Of a DNA stretch of 64,000 nt, positions 12,901 through 22,951 are shown one piece after another. This DNA comes from Phallus indusiatus (taxonomy: Eukaryota > Basidiomycota > Agaricomycetes > Phallales > Phallaceae), in assembly GCA_027605045.1 (NCBI GenBank), contig JAQFWX010000001.1:1798001-1862000 (forward strand). Reading direction: 5' to 3'. The translations under genes were made by a program, and so were the position numbers. The notes beneath the pieces are model-generated. The model was not told the DNA's origin and did not search any database. It saw only the letters and a list, made by a program, of their open reading frames with translations. Position 1 is the stretch's first letter, and every line of letters starts with the position of its first letter.

Positions 12901-13974
12901 GAGCTGATAACTGTGCTAACGAATGTCTCGTTAATTGGTCTGCGTGATCCAAGTTTTTAATGCATAGGTTCACGATGGACTCCACGTCCGCTATCGCCCG
13001 GCTGCCATCATTTGGAGGAAATAAAATTATAAGAACCTGGTAAAGACATTCAGTTAAACCATCAGAAAAAACATGCGCGCAGCTCCTACTTTTGCAGCGG
13101 CCCTTTGAAGGGGAAATGCCTTGTCAGACAATAGTGACTTCATTTGTTTCATGATATCTCGACTTGATGATTCCGTCAGAGCTCGTGATGCAGTAGATAA
13201 GGACTTTTGAAGTGCTGTGACAGCATGAAAGCGTAGGAGGACTGACTATTCAAGTATGAGAATTGTCGGACACATGTTATATGATCAGAAGAGACGGACA
13301 TTTGAAGAAGATTTGGATATCCGGAGTGCCACGAGGGCTATTTCAGCCATGAAGGACATCACCTTACGTTATAAGTTAGGTCCGCAATAAGTACTGATGC
13401 AGCAATGCCACAAACCTGTGATCCAAATGCCCCCATAAGTTCCCCAATGCACCATAGGGCAGACCTGGTATATGGATAAAAACGGCAGCCATAAGTGAGT
13501 AGCTAGTATCCTCACAATCGAGCATCCTTTTCTCCAGGTTTACTATCGCCAACAACTTTGACTAGACTTTGTAAAGTGTCAAAAAGGGTTCTCGTCTCTC
13601 CTCGGCTGTATAGCGAAACGAAGCAGCGTGCGACAGCCTGCCGAATTGGTCGTCCTGGTTGGGGAAACCGGTCAGATCCTCTGGCAATATCGACGAGCGT
13701 AGATTCCAGTTTCTTATGGTGTTGTTTTATTAAGTCCTTGAAAAAAACTTGTTAATGTCGTATATTTCAAAGCTTGCATTTGTCCATACCAGAGAGACTT
13801 TCTTGATTGTTTTTTCTGTCAAAGTTAACCATTGGAATACATAAATTTGGCCGTTCTCGCTGGAAACCTTTGTCTTATCCCAAAAAATAAGCACAAATAT
13901 AAAAGTTTATAATAAATAAATAAATCACTCACCAGGTCTATGTCAAATTCTTGAGGCTCACTATCATTCATCAT
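6948..13974 (-). CDS. LAA1: LAA1/HEATR5 family HEAT-repeat protein (AP-1 accessory)
   Basis: This is a very large multi-exon gene (about 2,000 residues) made of HEAT/ARM helical repeats from end to end. Diagnostic blocks are the N-terminal FPQPGRPIRQAVARCFVSLY, then ACAWALRCFCYSTPTRLPK, then HDWMFMLHVRECALGAILSF, then NNRDPNGRAGCALAFGAIYS with VGGLAAGPLL. These match the HEATR5/Laa1 family, which binds the AP-1 clathrin adaptor and supports endosome-Golgi transport. Exon 1 (13974-13933, ATG-ATG start) encodes 14 residues. Exon 2 adds VSSENGQIYVFQWL. The C-terminus ends in a Ser/Phe tail after a helical LESSIRQAV segment. The proteasome adaptor Ecm29 was considered and rejected because the conserved blocks fit HEATR5. 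It shares a 181-bp divergent promoter with the SOD gene. Confidence 0.85.
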
Positions 13975-14155
13975 ATACCTGTTCGTTTCAACTCGCAGCA
14001 CGGGATGACTAAGCCGGATCGCGCTGAATACCAACCTCCATCAAACTGCACGCTACTAGGCATTCACGTTCTGTACTGAGTGCTTTTGCTATAGTATTAC
14101 ATCTCTCTATGGCTGTGAGTACATTGTGTAGCGATGGAGTATCCGTAGACTTAGG

Positions 14156-15084
14156 ATGTTGTATGCATATGCATCTCAGTCTCAGCGAGTCAGATTCGCT
14201 ACGACATTAGGAAACGACTCTTCAATCGTCGAACCGCCCAGGAAAGCACAACGACGAACTGGAACTTACTTAATTTTACTTGCTGCGATCGTTTTTTTAT
14301 TCGGTATTTATGGCTGGACTCTCAACACGAGCCCTGAAATCATCGTTACAAAGGTGGAATGCTTTTTTTGGGGGGATATATTCTTCCATGCCTAACTCAT
14401 TTCTCCCTGTATCAGGCGGTTGCCGTCATGACCGGGCCTACAGCTGAAGGCGTAGTTTACTTTGCGCAAGATCCATCAACGAGAAAGGTAACGATCACCG
14501 GAAGTGTAAAGAACCTCAGTCCGAATTCTCAAAGGGGCTTTCATATTCAGTAAGACACGCTTTTGTAAATATTCGAACGTAACTGAGCATTCTGGCTAGC
14601 GAATTTGGAGATGCAACCAATGGATGTATGTCTTCTGGAGCTCATTATAACCCTGAGGGCCGAAGTCATGGCGCGCCCCACGAAGCTGTCCGTCATATTG
14701 GGGATTTGGGAAATGTCCAAGCGAACGCCAATGGAATCGTACAGCTGGATATAACCGATTCGCGTATTTCACTCAACGGACCGTATTCCATAATCGGGTA
14801 TGTGGTATAATCAAAGCAGCAGGGGTTGTTGATCGAACGTTCACCAGGCGCACGGTTGTTATTCATGATGTAAGTGGTCGTTTGACATTACCCACGATTG
14901 GCTTTGGAAAAGGGTATTTATCGACTGCCACAATCGCAGGGGTCTGATGATCTTGGTAAAGGCGGTCACCCAGATAGCTTGAAAACCGGAAATGCGGGAA
15001 GTCGAGTAGGATGCGCTGTCATTGGTAAATGATTTCTCTTGTTACACATAATCACATCTAACCCCCACAGGGATTGCCTCGTAA
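14156..15084 (+). CDS. Cu/Zn superoxide dismutase with N-terminal membrane anchor
   Basis: Six exons: 14156-14353, 14416-14549, 14600-14797, 14848-14869, 14940-15024 and 15071-15084. The catalytic domain is complete. It has AVAVMTG at its start, the copper ligands in [20 protein letters not shown] and VVIHDGSDD, the zinc-loop His residues and Asp ([12 protein letters not shown]), the disulfide Cys pair (NGCMSSG and RVGCAVIG), and the electrostatic loop [18 protein letters not shown]. It converts superoxide to peroxide and oxygen. Exon 1 adds about 66 residues not found in cytosolic SOD1: a basic stretch (PPRKAQRR) followed by one hydrophobic segment (residues about 37-56, [18 protein letters not shown]). 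This predicts a type II membrane protein with the enzyme on the lumenal or outer side. That topology is inferred. Confidence 0.9.
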
Positions 15085-15521
15085 CGGAAGCGATCGAGTT
15101 ACACAAATATACATGTATATTGTAACAGAGTCACTGTAGGTGGCTTCAGTATTTTGGTAAAAACAGTGTACAAGGGTAACAACAGAATGGCTAACAATAA
15201 TGTGGATATCTTCCCACGGACATTCCGTAGGTCTGGGCATTCTTTGGCCGTCGAACCTACAGGGACAGATGATTTTCTCCGCCAAACTCGATACGGGGAT
15301 ATGAATCCAGGATATCCTATCCGCCCCTTCAAGCAAATTAGAAACCGAAATTTAGTCAACATTTATAAGACTGCATACCTTCGTCGTCCTCTTCGGCCAG
15401 GTGGGTTGGCAGTAGGTTTCCGTGTGCCCGGTGTTCCTCTTCTTCTACCTCTTTTACCCCGTAGACTCGCTATAAGATAGCTTAAATCAGCTACAACGCA
15501 AAGAAAAAATATCATAAAATA

Positions 15522-16247
15522 CTAGCCAGGAGATTCTACGTGATCGTCTTCGTCTTCGTCTTCAGCTGTGGCTTCTGTAGGGGTCCCTGTCATAACGCTA
15601 TTCCTCCGACTGGGTTTCGCGCTCGGAATGTCAACATCCATGACGGCTTCATCACCACTATCTGTGAGTGCACTGCTCTCGCTATTTCCTCCATAAAGAC
15701 CTGCAGCAGACATACTTCCCCTTCGGGAAGAGTCCAAGTCGCCAGTTTGGGTGCTTTTCCTTCGGCTTTTTCTTCGGTCAATGGGTGACTCTGGTGGCGA
15801 TGTTTCGGACATTCTCCGAATCGCCATAAGCGAATCATATTCCCCCCATGGTAACTGAAACTCCGAACGAAAGAATGGGTGCCGCATTAGATTCTCCTCT
15901 GGCTGGGGAGACGGTACTGAACGCGGGTGAGAAGCATCAGAGTCTGAAGAATCATAACCTTCGATTTCCTGTTTAATTATGAATAGTACACAAGATGCCT
16001 GTAATTTTGGATATGATGTAATATTACTCACGAGACTTTCTAAGGCCTCTATGTTATAACAAGCCTCAAGTTTGGCCCAAATGCTGTCAATAGGTACTAA
16101 CACGCCAGTCTCGCGCTTGATGACTTGCTGCATGCTGAGGACGTGAAAGTAACGATGTAGTCCGACTGGTCTGTAGCGCGATATCGACTTGAAAAAGGAT
16201 ATTTCGCCGAGGACTGTATCCAGCATTGGTATTTCTTCCTCGGACAT
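15522..16247 (-). CDS. EAF7: NuA4 histone acetyltransferase subunit Eaf7 (CT20/MRGBP family)
   Basis: The N-terminal domain (DTVLGEISFFKSISRYRPVG, then LHRYFHVLSMQQVI and IWAKLEACYNIEALESL) is the CT20 domain of Eaf7/MRGBP, a NuA4 module partner of Eaf5/Eaf3. The rest is Ser/Asp/Arg-rich and disordered with an acidic end. An intron at 15969-16031 has a strong GTGAGT donor and is 63 bp with no stop, so it would also read through. Splicing it joins ALESL to EIEGYDSS as in the family. Start is ATG at 16247. The stop at 15522 may not be the only end: about 80-150 bp further lies a reading frame rich in Arg/Gly (RGKRGRRRGTPGTRKP) that could be a last exon, but I found no donor in the right phase. 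The start is 90 bp from the divergent uL29m gene. Confidence 0.85.
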   Translation of the reverse strand: MSEEEIPMLDTVLGEISFFKSISRYRPVGLHRYFHVLSMQQVIKRETGVLVPIDSIWAKLEACYNIEALESLVSNITSYPKLQASCVLFIIKQEIEGYDSSDSDASHPRSVPSPQPEENLMRHPFFRSEFQLPWGEYDSLMAIRRMSETSPPESPIDRRKSRRKSTQTGDLDSSRRGSMSAAGLYGGNSESSALTDSGDEAVMDVDIPSAKPSRRNSVMTGTPTEATAEDEDEDDHVESPG

Positions 16248-16337
16248 CGTGATCGTTGCGTTCAATTGCTGGATTCCAGGTTTAAAACTCCGCTCCTTAT
16301 GTAAAGCCTAAAAATAAATCATTTTCAGGTTTGTCCA

Positions 16338-17111
16338 ATGCTCTTAGCAGTGCGGAGGTCCACAACAGTCGCTGGACTAGTGCAAAGAACATATGCAACG
16401 GCTTCAAGTTCCACCAGGATCATAAAGCGACCTGCTCCCGAAACACCGCAGAAGGAGGGACCATTACGGCCCCATCTTGACGTTCAAATCAACCCAAACC
16501 ATGGACTTTACGCTTTTTTTCGGAGAAAAACAAAAGAAAATTCTTACCAAGCACCCACAGAAAATGGACCTGCGGAATACATTGCTCTTGAGCAACCTGT
16601 GGAGGTAGCATCCGGTAAGTCGCATATCGTGTGTCTACTTACTCTTACGACTTGTCTCCCCTGCAAGGTCGCGCATGGAAGTCCGCTGAGCTGCGACGGA
16701 AATCTTTTAGAGACTTGCATACCTTATGGTACATCCTTCTTCGTGAACGCAATTTAATTGCTACCCAAAAAGGCGAATTAAGAAGGTTCCATCTCCCTGT
16801 CACCTTATTCTTGAGAGAACGCACAAGAGAGGTTTGTCTGTCTTAGATTCACGGCCGCTGCCTCCTTTTCTGATCAACAGCTTCTTTAGTGCCGCTTGTC
16901 GATGGCACGAATAAAGCAAAACTTGACGGAACGTAGTAACGCTTACATGCAAGCTGCGTATTTGCGTCGTCAGTTGCGAAAAAGAAGTGTGCCCGTAGTC
17001 TCAACAGAGGAGTCGATGCGAATAAATCGTGTCAAAGAACCTGCAACTTCCATTTCAAGACAGAATCTATTTGAGCATCCGAACCTACAAACTCAGGGAG
17101 CACAATCATAG
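16338..17111 (+). CDS. MRPL4: Mitochondrial large-subunit ribosomal protein uL29m
   Basis: Three exons: 16338-16614, 16668-16831 and 16890-17111. An Arg/Ser/Thr-rich presequence lacking acidic residues ([20 protein letters not shown]) indicates import into mitochondria. The MRP-L47/uL29 core follows: [20 protein letters not shown], then [17 protein letters not shown] and a basic [19 protein letters not shown] region. Human MRPL47 and yeast Mrpl4 are the family names. In the mitoribosome uL29m sits near the exit tunnel (family knowledge). Intron 2 uses a TTTAG acceptor; a CAG upstream would put a stop in frame, which fixes the choice. Confidence 0.88.
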
Positions 17112-17487
17112 CATTCGGCGTGTACTGTTGATTATCCTATAGTTGTAGTCCTAATCACGATCTTCCTCACACATTCAAACGCTGTGTGTCTTAACATCTA
17201 TTCAAGAGGAGTATCTTTACATCAACTTTTTTACACTACCAAGTTGAATACATCATTCTCAGTCAATTCGAGACAAGATATTCGTGACTTGCGCTAGCAT
17301 TGAGATTTAAAATGACACTCTGTAAGGGTCAGGTTTTACGAGTAAACTAGTTCAAGAGTTACTTTTGTGTATTTGTTGTCGACATTCACGTTAGAAGTTG
17401 ACTAATGCTGGCAAATTGGGATGATAACATTACATCAGCGGCCAATCTCCTCTCATTTGGACGCCACCACAACTGCTGATTCTAATC
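17112..17487. other. Intergenic region uL29m to NMD3
   Basis: 376 bp between two genes on the + strand, holding the 3' flank of the first and the promoter of the second. No TATA box and no open frame of note were seen. Confidence 0.5.
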
Positions 17488-19550
17488 ATGGAATTAGCCC
17501 CAGTAGCTGCAGTTCACAGAGTATTATGCGCAGATTGCGGTTAGATTGAACCTTCCTTGTTTTCACCCTTATTCTTTATTCACTTTCGCCCGTCTGCAGG
17601 TACCGTAATTGAACCCAACTCAGCTAATTTATGTATTACCTGTCTCCGTAATTCGTAAGTCAATTTCTCTGTTTTCTCTGGTGGTCATTAAAATCGAAAA
17701 AAGCGTTGATATCACGGAAGGAATACCCAAACAAAGTGCATTCATTTTTAGTTTATTGAAAAGACGAGCTAAACTATTAAACTAGGTAGTGTATCGTTTT
17801 GTCGAAATTGTGAACGATTCCTCTCGCCACCCAGTCAATGGACACCAGCGGCTCCCGAGAGTCGCGAGTTGTTAGCAATTTGTCTAAAAAAACTGAAAGG
17901 GTTGAGCAAAGTGCGATTGATAGATGCGGGTTTCATATGGACTGAACCGCATTCGAAACGGCTGAAAGTCAAGTTAACGATTCAAAAAGAGGCATGAGTA
18001 TTTCTCTTTATGTCTTATTGGTTCTTATTAATATCATTTATTTCCCAGGTTTTCACCTCTACAATATTGCAACAAGTCTTCCAAGTCGAATATCTCGTAC
18101 AGCATTGTCAATGTCCTGATTGCACACGCCTCGCAGCAAAAAACACGTGGAAAGCAATGGTACAAGTGCGGCAGAAAGTACCGCATAAACGGACATTTTT
18201 GTTTCTCGAACAGCTTATCCTCAAACATGGTGCCCAAAAGGACACGATTTCAGTTAAAGAAGTGAAAGATGGTCTTGATTTCTTCTATGCTCAAAGGAGT
18301 CATGCGATTCGGATGACCGAGTTTTTAGCGGGGGTGGTTCCTACAAGGTGCGTCCTTCGTTTACGAGTTTGGGCTAAAAACAATGTTATTTTAGAACAAA
18401 GTCTTCGGAACAACTACTTTCCATGGATACCCATTCGAATACGGCAAACTATAAATTCACTTACTCCGTAGAGATCATACCCATTTGCAAGGACGACCTC
18501 GTATGTTTATCGCTCAAACTTGCTAGATCACTTGGAAATATAAAGTAAGGAGATAGTGCTTCGCCCAGATTTTCATACTGAGTATCACTAGCCAATTACT
18601 CGTCTGCACACGTGTCGGGAACTCGCTCCACTTCGTCGACCCATCCACTTTACAGACATGCGAGATTTCAACACCCGTTTACTGGAGGACTCCTTTTGAT
18701 AGTTTGGCTGTCATCACGGATCTTGTTGAATTTATCGTTCTCGATATTGAATTATCCGGGCCAACAAAGGGGAAACTCGCGCTTGCCGACGCGCAAGTTG
18801 CGCCTGCAAGTGGGTTTGGATCATACGTCGCCGAAGACATGGATATGGACGGCAATACCGACAGGATATATCATACCCGCACGCACCTAGGTGGTATATT
18901 ACAACCCGGAGATACAGTCTTAGGATATCATCTTACGCGGGCTAATTTCAACTCGGATGATTACGCTACTTTAGACTCAGACCGCATCCCAGATGTTATA
19001 TTAATCAAAAAGACGTACCCGACTCGAAGAAAGAAGAACAAGCCCAGAGCCTGGAGATTGAAAAGTATGGCTAAAGAAGTTGAGGAAGATACTCAGACAG
19101 ATCGTAAAGGCATGATTGGAAAAATGGGAGGGAGGGACCAAAAGAAGGTGGAACAGGATTACGAACTCTTCTTGCGAGATCTGGAAGAAGATCCTGAGAT
19201 GCGGTCTGCCGTTAATTTGTACAAGGCAGAGGGTGCTGGTGCTGGACTTTCCGGAGGAAAGAATCGTACACTGAAAAAGACTCGTAAGGCTGCGCAAGCG
19301 ACCGGACAGCAAATGGATGTCGATGATGATGATGATAAGTACGTTATTCTGAATAAGACAGTTTATTTGTATCTGACAGTGCGTTTGAATCAAATTTAGC
19401 GTTAATACTGTTCAACATGAACTTGAACATCCTATGGGAGACGAAGAAGAGGATGAGCCTGATTTTCCGGAGATCAAATTGGATGAATTATTGAACGACC
19501 TCGATGAGCTGAAAATTGAAGACGGAGAAGGATCCGGTGATGTAGAGTGA
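17488..19550 (+). CDS. NMD3: 60S ribosomal export adaptor Nmd3
   Basis: Eight exons: 17488-17539, 17600-17654, 17704-17735, 17786-17991, 18049-18347, 18395-18544, 18592-19338 and 19400-19550. The N-terminus carries the paired CxxC zinc motifs (CADCG, CITC, CRNC and CPDC). It also has the family blocks VDITEGIPKQ, GFIWTEPHSKRLKVKL, FLFLEQLILKHGA, LDFFYAQRSHA and YKFTYSVEIIPICKDDLVC. Nmd3 binds the joining face of the pre-60S subunit and recruits Crm1 for nuclear export. The acidic C-terminus with hydrophobic residues (IKLDELLNDLDELKIEDG) fits the known leucine-rich export signal. Intron 4 has a GC donor (GAG|GCATGA at 17992) instead of GT. It is forced because the only nearby GT follows an in-frame TGA. 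Confidence 0.93.
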
Positions 19551-20156
19551 TATAACAATCGAATTTATTGTCGGGATGTACAGTGATGTCACAGTCCTAC
19601 TATTTTTTTCTTTAAAAAAAAAAAGTAATGATAGAAATGGTACGAAGATACTAATCATAACAAATTTGGGTTTTGGGGAGTGCATTTACCTGCTGATAAA
19701 AATTCATTGTCATCTAAATCGCTTGAGCATCTCGATCTTTTCATTTAGCGCATATACGACTTTTGGAACCGCTTTCAAGTTCTTATTATAATTTTTTTGT
19801 TGGCGGTCGTGAAAAGTCTAGCATCTGGACATTGGCAGGTGCAGAGGCTTGAGGCCAAGATGTAGAAACAGCCAAGCAGCCTAATGCATGCTCAATACAA
19901 ATCTAGTCTAGTGTCGATCAATGGTTATCAAGCTGTCAGGATTCATTCACTCGGTCATTCAGAATTCAACGGTGTCGTCTGCAACGGCCTATTCTACGGT
20001 CTCAAGAATATCTGAAGCCCGTCGAACAGTTTGTATAGCCCATGTTTAACACTACAAGATTTCTTCCAAAACATAAAGTGCGAGAGATTACGTGCAGTAA
20101 AACAAACCAATTCAGGCTTTACAGATATCAAAATGTTAGGGACCCACAACTCCAAG
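19551..20156. other. Convergent intergenic region NMD3 / right P450
   Basis: 606 bp between two converging 3' ends. It has A/T runs near 19600 and 3' DNA of the right P450 resembling the DNA downstream of the left P450. No gene was seen. Confidence 0.5.
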
Positions 20157-22399
20157 TTATACATTGCGCAAGTAATCCTTTGCAGCCTCCGTATCTCGAT
20201 TAAGTTCAGCAAGGCGCCCTTGCCGAGGCGTAATGTAAAATTTGGATAAATCAGGTTTACCCTATATGATATAAAATCGGTCACTGCACCCCAAAAAAGT
20301 GCGAAAATGTTTATTTGTTACCTCCCCCAAACCAAGTGTGTCAACGGGTTTCTGAAGCTCAACGCCTTCTTTTGGCCCAACGTCAAAATAATACATGAGG
20401 TTGGACGCGAAAACCCAGAACGACGTCATGGCCACAATCTTACCAGGGCATACGCTACAAGTGTATTCTAGGTGATCACCTTGTTATCAGATAAGTTGAA
20501 ATTAGAACTTGCCGACGTCCAAACCCAAAGGTAGGAAGCCCCTCATCCATAAGGCCGTCACCCACTCCTCCGGGTCGATCGATCCATCGACGGGGTTCAT
20601 ACATAAAGACGTCGTATTTTTGACCATAAGTCTTTGGGCTTGAAGCAAAATGAGTGTCGCTTTGATTATAAATATATTCACTGACTTGAATGCCATTGCT
20701 CGATTGTGTGGAATGAGAGTGGCACCGACTGGGATACGATAACCATCGTAGAAATCATCTTGATTTGCAGTATATTTATGGGGAAGCCCTATTGGGGGAA
20801 TAATGTGAGAAAATCTTAAAAAAAGCATAGCTTTTGCGACACACCAGCAGAAAACGCCCCATACCACCTGAGTGTCTCCTTACACATAGCTTTGGTGTAT
20901 TCAGAGCGAGATAAATCATCAATTGTGGGTGAATGATCGCCACATATCTTATCCAACTCGGCTTGGGCAGTCCTGAAAACGTGAGGGTACGACACTGACA
21001 TGGCTATAAATGTCATCAAGAGACGGGCGGTGGTGTCCGTAGCACCTTCGAACCTTCACCAATGCTCATTTATAGACGATACGCATTAATAAATATACAC
21101 GTACATTGTACCAGCTAACATTGAAACATCAGTTGCATCGAAACCCAAAGCGTCTCTATTTTGCCACCATCGAGCGGCCATCGCATTCTCAACACTGAGG
21201 GCCGAACTGTTCATCCTTTCAAGCATAGCTTCAAGCAAGGAATTAAAGCATTTCGTTGTTATGAGTTGCAGACTCATTCCAGCTTTATAACATGGAAACA
21301 AAAATTTGGGAAGATACCGGGTTGGTGGGAGGATGTCAACGATTTGATTACGCATAAGCCCAAAGAACTTGTAAAGAACTAAGAAAAAAATTAGTTAACG
21401 AAATAGTATCTGATTAATCAGTTAACATACCTGTTCTCATTTCATTTAACTAGTATGAGCGAAAATTAGATAGAAGATCAAAACAATTAGCGAGTGGACT
21501 TGCCTCCTTATCATGCTCGGTTTCTGAATCCATGCCATAAACGACTTATGGTAATAATTGAACATAAATATAAGCATTAATCCGTCAAATATAATAATGC
21601 TGAGAGCAGCTTGAGACACTGACTCCTAAGCGTGACGTTTCCGACGATTTGCGTCATGTATCTATCGGCAGAGGCGGGATCTTCAGCAATCTTATGAAGG
21701 GCGACGCGGGTTTCAGCTTCCTCGAGGGGAACGTATGTCTGCTGGACTTTGGTCGGTGTCATTTCTGGATGAATGGCGACTCTCATTTTGCGCCATTTCT
21801 CGTTGTAAGGCATCACAACCATATGTCGACCGAGAGAGCCAATACTGTGCGAAGGTGTTAGAGGAGAGCCAAAGAGAGCAATGATAGCAAATGGACTGAA
21901 CTCGTTGGCAATGATTTGCGAAGGACGAGAGGAGTATGAGCCCGAACGCCTTTCAAGCTGGAAGAAGATAAAATGGGGAGCTTCTTGGATTTGGTCTGAT
22001 CAAAGATACGTACAATATCTACTGCTGTGTCATAGTCATTTATTAAAATTTCCTCGTGCCAGAGGGTCTTTATATAGACGAGACCAAAGTTGTATTCGGT
22101 AGCCAGTTGGAATGGCCAGCTTGAAAAGAGTCCGACTGCAGAATTGGATCTGTCATTTTTGGTCAGCTCAGTTCGTTAAGTATTAAAAATAAAATAGGAA
22201 GCATAGAATTGATGTATCACCTGAAATATTGCCCGAAGAATGGCACTCCCGGTGGGCCGGGAGGCAGAAGACGATTTCTTCGCCATGTCCTGAACCATTG
22301 CATAACCGCAAGGACAATGATAACGTCGATCATGGGTCGTCGTTTGTTTGAGACGACACGTTGAACAACGTTCGAGAGAGCGTTGAGTAAGCCATCCAT
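20157..22399 (-). CDS. Cytochrome P450 (intact paralogue)
   Basis: It starts with ATG at 22399 (MDGLLNALSNVV) and has a membrane anchor (MIDVIIVLAVMQWF), hinge (RLLPPGPPGVPFFG), I-helix FEGATDTTAR, K-helix KETLRWYG, YEPRRWIDRPG and an intact heme loop GFGRRVCPGKIVAMTSF. It ends ...DYLRNV. The exon layout matches the left P450, including a short exon near 21431-21449 (LNEMRT). Two introns start with GC: HDKE|GCAAGT at 21503, and CG|GCAAGT at 20512 next to the heme loop, where the left copy has GT. The substrate is unknown; its relatives are the CYP64-like, O-methylsterigmatocystin-oxidoreductase-type P450s common in Agaricomycetes (family recollection). It is the convergent partner of NMD3, with its promoter shared with nothing else. 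Confidence 0.85.
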
Positions 22400-22951
22400 C
22401 GGGGTGGACAATAGTATAAAGCAGTTTCAGAAACGGGGGATTCCTTGTATAGATCGATGCTGGAACGCCTGAGGGCTGAGCATTATCAGGCATTATCATC
22501 TATCGGACTACCATGACCGCGTGGCAAAACTTGGCCGGGCCCGGGGAACATGTCAAAATATTAATGATCAGACGAGCTGTAGAGGTGAGATGCCTGGGTA
22601 CACTGTGGGGTAAATACTTTACTCGTGATACATCCCGGCTAACTCGAGCACAAAGAGCAAGAGGGCCAATGTACGATGCCGTGACAAAGCGTTTTGTCAC
22701 AATTTTTGCAAACATTGACACAAATCATCGTTTTGGAATTCGATAGCGGGTACAACAGGTGTGAGCTCAGGTCATTGCACTTACTCCATACTCGTACTGA
22801 ATTACCTTGCCGGATTGCATACGGATTAGAGGTACGTGTAATTGTTCGCAGATGCAATTCGAAGGCACGAATATAAATTCAAAATTTTTTCAGCTGATGT
22901 GGCAATATGGCAATATCAAAAAATCATTATACAAATATGGAATGGATGCAA
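22400..22951. other. Promoter region of right P450
   Basis: 552 bp between the right P450 start and the end of the zinc-cluster gene, both on the - strand. It contains the perfect palindrome at 22681-22700 and sequence resembling the left P450 upstream region. No gene was seen. Confidence 0.55.
22681..22700. promoter_or_regulatory. Perfect palindrome GTGACAAA-GCGT-TTTGTCAC upstream of right P450
   Basis: Perfect 8-bp arms around a 4-bp spacer, 282 bp upstream of the right P450 ATG. It is matched by a near-perfect copy 279 bp upstream of the left P450. It is a candidate operator for a dimeric factor. The alternative is a leftover of shared ancestry without function. Confidence 0.5.

Noticed and set aside
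6948..13974. Proteasome adaptor Ecm29 as identity of the large HEAT-repeat gene
   Set aside because: Both are long HEAT proteins, but the WALRCF, HDWMFMLHVRECALG and NNRDPNGRAGCALAFG blocks belong to HEATR5/Laa1.
15154..15480. A 108-codon + strand frame between SOD and EAF7
   Set aside because: It has no ATG context or homology that I recognise and overlaps the 3' flank of EAF7. The opposite strand has the more plausible Arg-rich frame.
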